A DNA stretch of 64,000 bases, from the NCBI RefSeq assembly GCF_027744825.2, contig NC_071334.1, positions 27,295,937 through 27,359,936 on the forward strand, written 5' to 3'. Shown here piece after piece: positions 59,601 to 64,000 of the stretch. The first letter of the stretch is position 1. Every line of letters starts with the position of its first letter. The DNA comes from Synchiropus splendidus (Eukaryota > Chordata > Actinopteri > Syngnathiformes > Callionymidae). Position numbers and translations under genes: made by a program. The notes beneath the pieces were generated by a model. That model was not told the origin of the DNA, ran no database searches, and was given only the letters and a program-made list of their open reading frames with translations.

Positions 59601-62600
59601 TAGTATAAAAAACCTGCAATCAAATCACAAACAAAACACTGAATGTATAATAATCATGTCTGAAAGAAGTATAAAGTGTGCATATGAACAGGTGTTGCAT
59701 ATAATGACAGAACGAAAGTCATAACAAGGGGTGTAACTATATAAATCATATCATAAATAAAAAAAAAATCTTAATAATACATTTCAACAATTCAATTAAA
59801 TAAATACATATGTTCTATTATCCATCCATTCATGGCATATCTGAGCATGTCAGTCAAATAGTGCCACATGAAACAGCAGAAAAAGAGGTTCATTTGTGGA
59901 ACACTTAGGATTCATGAAGTGGAGTTGAGGAGGAGGCGGATGGTTCTGAGTCACTAGCAGACTGAGATGACTACGAAGTGTAAATATCTGCTCTCTTTAT
60001 GATAAGCAAATCAGGAAAGAACAGCTGACGAGCCTGGTTATGTGAAGGCATATTACACAGGCTGACTGAAATAAAGTGAGCTAACCAACTTCAGCGCTAA
60101 TGTTCTGAGAGATTTGTGACACTCAAACCTAAGAATCAGATGCTTTACCAACTGTTACAAAATATGTATTACGGCCTTAATTCCAAAACTATAACACACA
60201 TCATTATTTCATTTATAGCTGTGAAGGGTTGCGCCCAACTTCCGATTTTGGACCTCAGCTACAGAAGTTAAGCAGCTCAATCTAGGCAGTGTTCTGTGAG
60301 GAGTATGTGTGTGCTACACTTTCAGTGACAATAAAGGACGATAATAACCAGATATTGACATACATGTTCTCATCGCAACAAAGACATTTTGAGATATTTT
60401 GTTTGCTGACCTGCTGAGTGGCTCCCTGTTTCCGGTTGGTGGCCGTTGTAGTTGTGATGTCACTAATAGATGGAGCGGAGTCGGAACGATTTCCCCCAGC
60501 AGCAGCGCTGGACTGGGGTGTGATGGAGGATGACGGCATGTCTCCCACCAGTCGGGCGCTGCCTTCCACCCTGATGTGTGGATGCCCCTCGGCAGCCATG
60601 TTAAGAATGCGAAGGCCATTATAGTAGAGGCCGGACAGTTGACCCTGGAACATGCCAGCACCCCTCTCGCCTCCACCGACACGCACTGTTGTCTGACTGT
60701 TGAAGATAGTCAACTGGCGACCTATAGAAACACAAGAGCAGTCACACCCACACCACAGCGAGACCACAGGCACAATCACACACAGGTTCACACCAATAAT
60801 CACATCCACACACACGCACACACACAGAATTGTGTATGAGTATTACACAAGCCACCTCCCCCAAAACCCACGGTGAGCGCAAATGGGACAGATTAAGCAT
60901 GGCAGAGCAAACCGAAGCAGTGAAAGAACTGGGGTCGGCAGAGATGCAGAGAGAGATAGAGAGAGAGCAGACGAGGGAACAGAGAGGAGGGGAAAGGCAA
61001 GGAGACGCTGAGGGGAAGAAGAGACATAGAACACGAGGAGGAGAAGATGTAGCAGATGAGGAGTCACAGGGCTCTCAGAAGACAGGGCTGACAGATGGTT
61101 GCCATGGTAATGGATGTGCAGCAAGACGTTATAGTTGAAGGAGCAACAGACAGGCAGATAGAGATTTAGAACACTTGTTATGAAGCATGCACAGTTGAAA
61201 AGCTCTGCTCATTGTTAAAGGGACTAATTTAAAGAGCTCTGCAGTAGTTTATGTTTTACTTTTTCTCAAATGAAATTAAAATGACAATATTTCAAATGTA
61301 CTTTCTTACAGCATGTACTTTATTTGATGACAAATTTACTCTCCACATGATCTTAATTTAACTGTTTACATTGTTTACCATCTTAATAAAGCATCTTTTT
61401 ATCAGTACTTCTGATCTATTTTCTGCTTTAATCACATTTAAATCTCTCCATCGTCCCTTTAACCTGATATTATCAGATACACACTAACAAGATACGTTCA
61501 CAGGCACTACAGTTTCCACAGTATTACACACTGCAACTTTTAATACTTAGTTATGGCTTTAATTTTAAGATGTTAGTTGATGGTGCACAAGATTCAACTG
61601 CCTCCAAGTTGTATTTTATTAAACCTGCAACTTTTAAGGAATTTTAATCAGGGTTTTTACCTTTGTCGAGTAGCCAATCGTCAACTACTCGACCGAGCCG
61701 ATAGGGGATTCGCTGTCTGGCGATGGCCAGGCGCTCGTTATCAATGTTGCCTTTAATTTAGAGATGAAAACACAGTAGTAATTACGCACATCCAAACGTG
61801 GTACAGGAGCTGGATACAAAAAGAACAGCAATGAAAAGAAAGTAATGGTCTGCTCATTGTTTGCACGTGAAGCTTGATATGTAAACAGAAGTTGGAGTTT
61901 GATTAATGGGTTCCAGTGAGCGGACTCTTACTCTCTGTTCATTGGATTTACTTTAAAGAGACATTTCAGGGGTTAACATCTGCAAGAGCACAGGATAATA
62001 ATAATGTTACAGCTGCCACATACTGTCTGTCGTTTAGAGTTACATACAGAACAAACCTCACAACAACTAACATTTAGCATTTTACCTATTAGCCTCAACT
62101 TCATTGTGTTAGAATCAACTTTGGATATGAAAGAAACAACAACAAAATAAACATGAACAAAATACACTTTTTTCTTATTTTATCTTCTCTAGTTAAACAT
62201 TTAACTCAACACGTAACATCTTTTTATATTATTGCTTTCCATAGATGCACCATTATTTTCTTTTATGATGACAGAAAATTAAATATTATCATGAGTTACC
62301 TTTAACTCTATTTAACAGATCTAACATTACCTGGCAATAAAATATACATTTCTATTAAAATAACTGTATCATTTTATGGTTTAAAAAGGTTCAGGTCACA
62401 CAATGTCCATTTCAAACACAATTGCATGGAAAAAAAAGCTGCAAGTATATTATTTCAGTGACAATAAAAGGAACAACAACGTGGATCATCAGTCGCGAGG
62501 CAACTGATTAGTCAACTCTGGCCCTGTGGACTGTGTCTTGGTGGGTCAGGAGTCAGAGCAGGGGGAGGAGGTGTGGCTGAGCATACCTGAAGGGTAGCGC

Positions 62601-63106
62601 TCAATGACTGGCAGGTCATCTAGCTGGAGGGTGGCATTACCCCCACTGCGGGTGAAGCGAATGATGTGGTACTTCCCGTCATTGACAAACTTGGAGCTTT
62701 CCTCTATGTTGATGTCGTCAGTGCCAACGTTGAACACCACTCGGATGTTGCCTTTGTCCTTTGAGCAAGTAAAAAGATACAGGACTGATGCACACTTCTA
62801 TTACAAGTCTGCTTCAAGTCTGCAGATTTATGCTCATGCGGAATAACGTTCACTTAGTGTTAGACTTTGTATCACGTTGCTTTTACTTACTGTCAGTTTA
62901 AAAAACGTGTATACTAATACTTACTATCTGCAATTGAAGATAATCTCCCAATCCAGAGGCACTGTCCACACGCAGCAGAACAGCGTGTTTCTGTTGAGTG
63001 CTGAATCCAAGGGCAAGTCTGTCAGCTCGGGTGCTGGGGCGCTCATTTGGGGGCCACGTGTAGACCACCATTCCACCATCCCGACCAAAGATATAAGTCG
63101 TCCCGG
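50606..63106 (-). CDS. nrxn1: Neurexin 1, last six coding exons (partial)
   Basis: Neurexin-1 is a presynaptic adhesion protein that binds neuroligins, LRRTMs and cerebellins. Exons 62925-63106, 62587-62758, 61661-61750, 60411-60721, 53829-53907 and 50606-50907 join without a frame break. The first two and part of the fourth form the last LNS (laminin G) domain ([83 protein letters not shown]). A Ser/Thr-rich stalk, [19 protein letters not shown], a juxtamembrane segment, the helix [20 protein letters not shown], and a short tail ending [10 protein letters not shown] (PDZ ligand) follow. Both alpha and beta forms share these exons; their upstream exons lie off the right edge. NRXN1 rather than 2 or 3 is chosen from the [14 protein letters not shown] stalk, the [10 protein letters not shown] tail and the fshr neighbour. 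Fish may have two copies; which one this is cannot be told. Confidence 0.96.
57784..57802 (+). repeat. (GA)n tract in a purine-rich stretch
   Basis: A pure GA run within a strongly purine-biased region (about 57.66-58.03 kb) in the nrxn1 intron. Confidence 0.85.
61661..61750 (-). other. nrxn1: nrxn1 alternative exon at splice site 4 (SS4)
   Basis: A 90-nt exon encoding [20 protein letters not shown] then [10 protein letters not shown], the 30-residue SS4 insert of neurexins, one of the most conserved alternative exons in vertebrates. Flanking phases allow both forms: inclusion gives YPSG-NIDNER...LLDKG-RQLTIF, and skipping gives YPSG-RQLTIF. The acceptor (CTAAATTAAAG) has almost no pyrimidine tract, as expected of a regulated exon. 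In mammals inclusion weakens neuroligin-1 and LRRTM binding and promotes cerebellin binding. Confidence 0.96.
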
Positions 63107-64000
63107 CTGGATGGCAATGACAAAAATGACTCAGAAGCAGCCCAGATACAATTTGTTATAAAAGGGCTATCGGCAGTCGTGAAATAAATAAGTACAGACC
63201 AGCAGCTTGTTCTCACAGTTGATGACTCTTCAATTAAAATTATAATGATGATAATCTCAAAACTTGACCTGATTAAGAATCTACACAAATATTTAGAGTC
63301 CATTTTAGGTAGCTAAATAAATGTGAACAATTCGTGATCATCAAAAATGAGTAATAAAAATTCTGCACAGGATATATAGTAAAAGAATCATGTAATCGCC
63401 TATGAAAGCAGTTAAATGTACATCATTGTATCCAAAAAAGATAAGATAACTATTAAGATCATTTTTAGTTACAATGTCATAGATGGCTTTTTGAGTCAAG
63501 AAACCAAAAAAATAATTTACATTAAACACCAAAAAACAGATCACATAGGACTTGAAAGGATGGAAACAAATGACGCTGATGACAGCAGCTGATTTGAGAA
63601 GATAAAATAGCGCCCTCGCATGCTTCACATTTGTAATCACATCTTTCCATCACTGCTTGCCAGAGCAAGTCAGATTCCTCCACTATAACCGTGCACACTC
63701 CCTGGTCTCAGCCATTCTTTTCACTTTCACCTTCATCACCTGTAACCTCATTTACGAGCTACATATGACACAGTTTTGTAACAGGATCTAAAGAAATACA
63801 TAGTTTTTCAGTAAAAAACATCACAAAAAAGGTTTAAATGACATTGCAAATGCAATCACACTTCATTCTTTAAAACCAAATTTGAAAACACTATAAAATC
63901 GAACAACTTATTCATAACTCTGACTTGAAGCGTTTCTCATCATTTAGAATTAAGCATTCTCTTCCTTTTTCTTGAAATCTTGAAATTCAAATTCCATATT
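63107..64000 (-). other. nrxn1 intron upstream of the last LNS exons
   Basis: About 0.9 kb, AT-rich, to the end of the window. No further exon is recognised; the beta-neurexin first exon (expected to end GGHA before GTTYIF) is not here. Confidence 0.6.

Noticed and set aside
60282..60821. 179-codon minus-strand open frame as a separate gene
   Set aside because: It is nrxn1 exon 60411-60721 plus intron on both sides.

Overview
This is a gene-dense piece of a vertebrate nuclear genome, almost certainly a ray-finned (teleost) fish. It has spliced genes with conventional GT-AG introns, dinucleotide and tetranucleotide microsatellites, a Tc1-family transposon and RTE-like LINE debris. The gene content is that of the human 2p21-2p16 neighbourhood (PIGF, CRIPT, MSH2, FBXO11, FSHR, NRXN1), compressed into 64 kb and joined by a GTP cyclohydrolase I gene that is not part of that block in mammals. 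The species cannot be named from the sequence. All six genes were rebuilt exon by exon from splice signals, reading phase and family resemblance. The four complete genes plus gch each give an open frame whose length is a multiple of three.

Layout. At 0.17-1.5 kb are the first two coding exons of pigf (minus strand, rest off the left edge), with a deleted Tc1 element 36 bp past the exon 2 donor. At 2.1-3.4 kb is cript (plus), head to head with pigf across a 610-bp shared promoter. At 4.8-7.5 kb is a GTP cyclohydrolase I gene (minus, gch2 candidate). A 4.1-kb interval with a perfect 16-bp inverted repeat and one copy of a dispersed hairpin repeat follows. At 11.6-22.4 kb is msh2 (plus, 16 exons), including one GC-AG intron. 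At 24.2-33.9 kb is fbxo11 (minus, 22 coding exons), convergent with msh2 and with no msh6 between them. A CpG-rich promoter and a 117-bp (AT)n tract follow. At 35.7-45.7 kb is fshr (minus, 13 exons), in which the seven-helix domain, one exon in mammals, is split over four. At 50.6-63.1 kb are the last six coding exons of nrxn1 (minus), including the alternative SS4 exon; the rest of nrxn1 lies off the right edge.

The genes do not form a pathway: GPI-anchor synthesis, a postsynaptic PDZ-binding protein, pterin synthesis, mismatch repair, an SCF ubiquitin ligase receptor, a gonadotropin receptor and a presynaptic adhesion protein. They are together through conserved synteny. I found no undescribed molecular system. 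The notable points are structural: the split fshr seven-helix domain with a microsatellite filling most of one intron, the GC-AG intron in msh2, the in-frame alternative donor and TG-repeat acceptor in fbxo11, the missing genes compared with the human block, the bidirectional pigf/cript promoter, and the nrxn1 SS4 exon with its STAR-type splice motifs.
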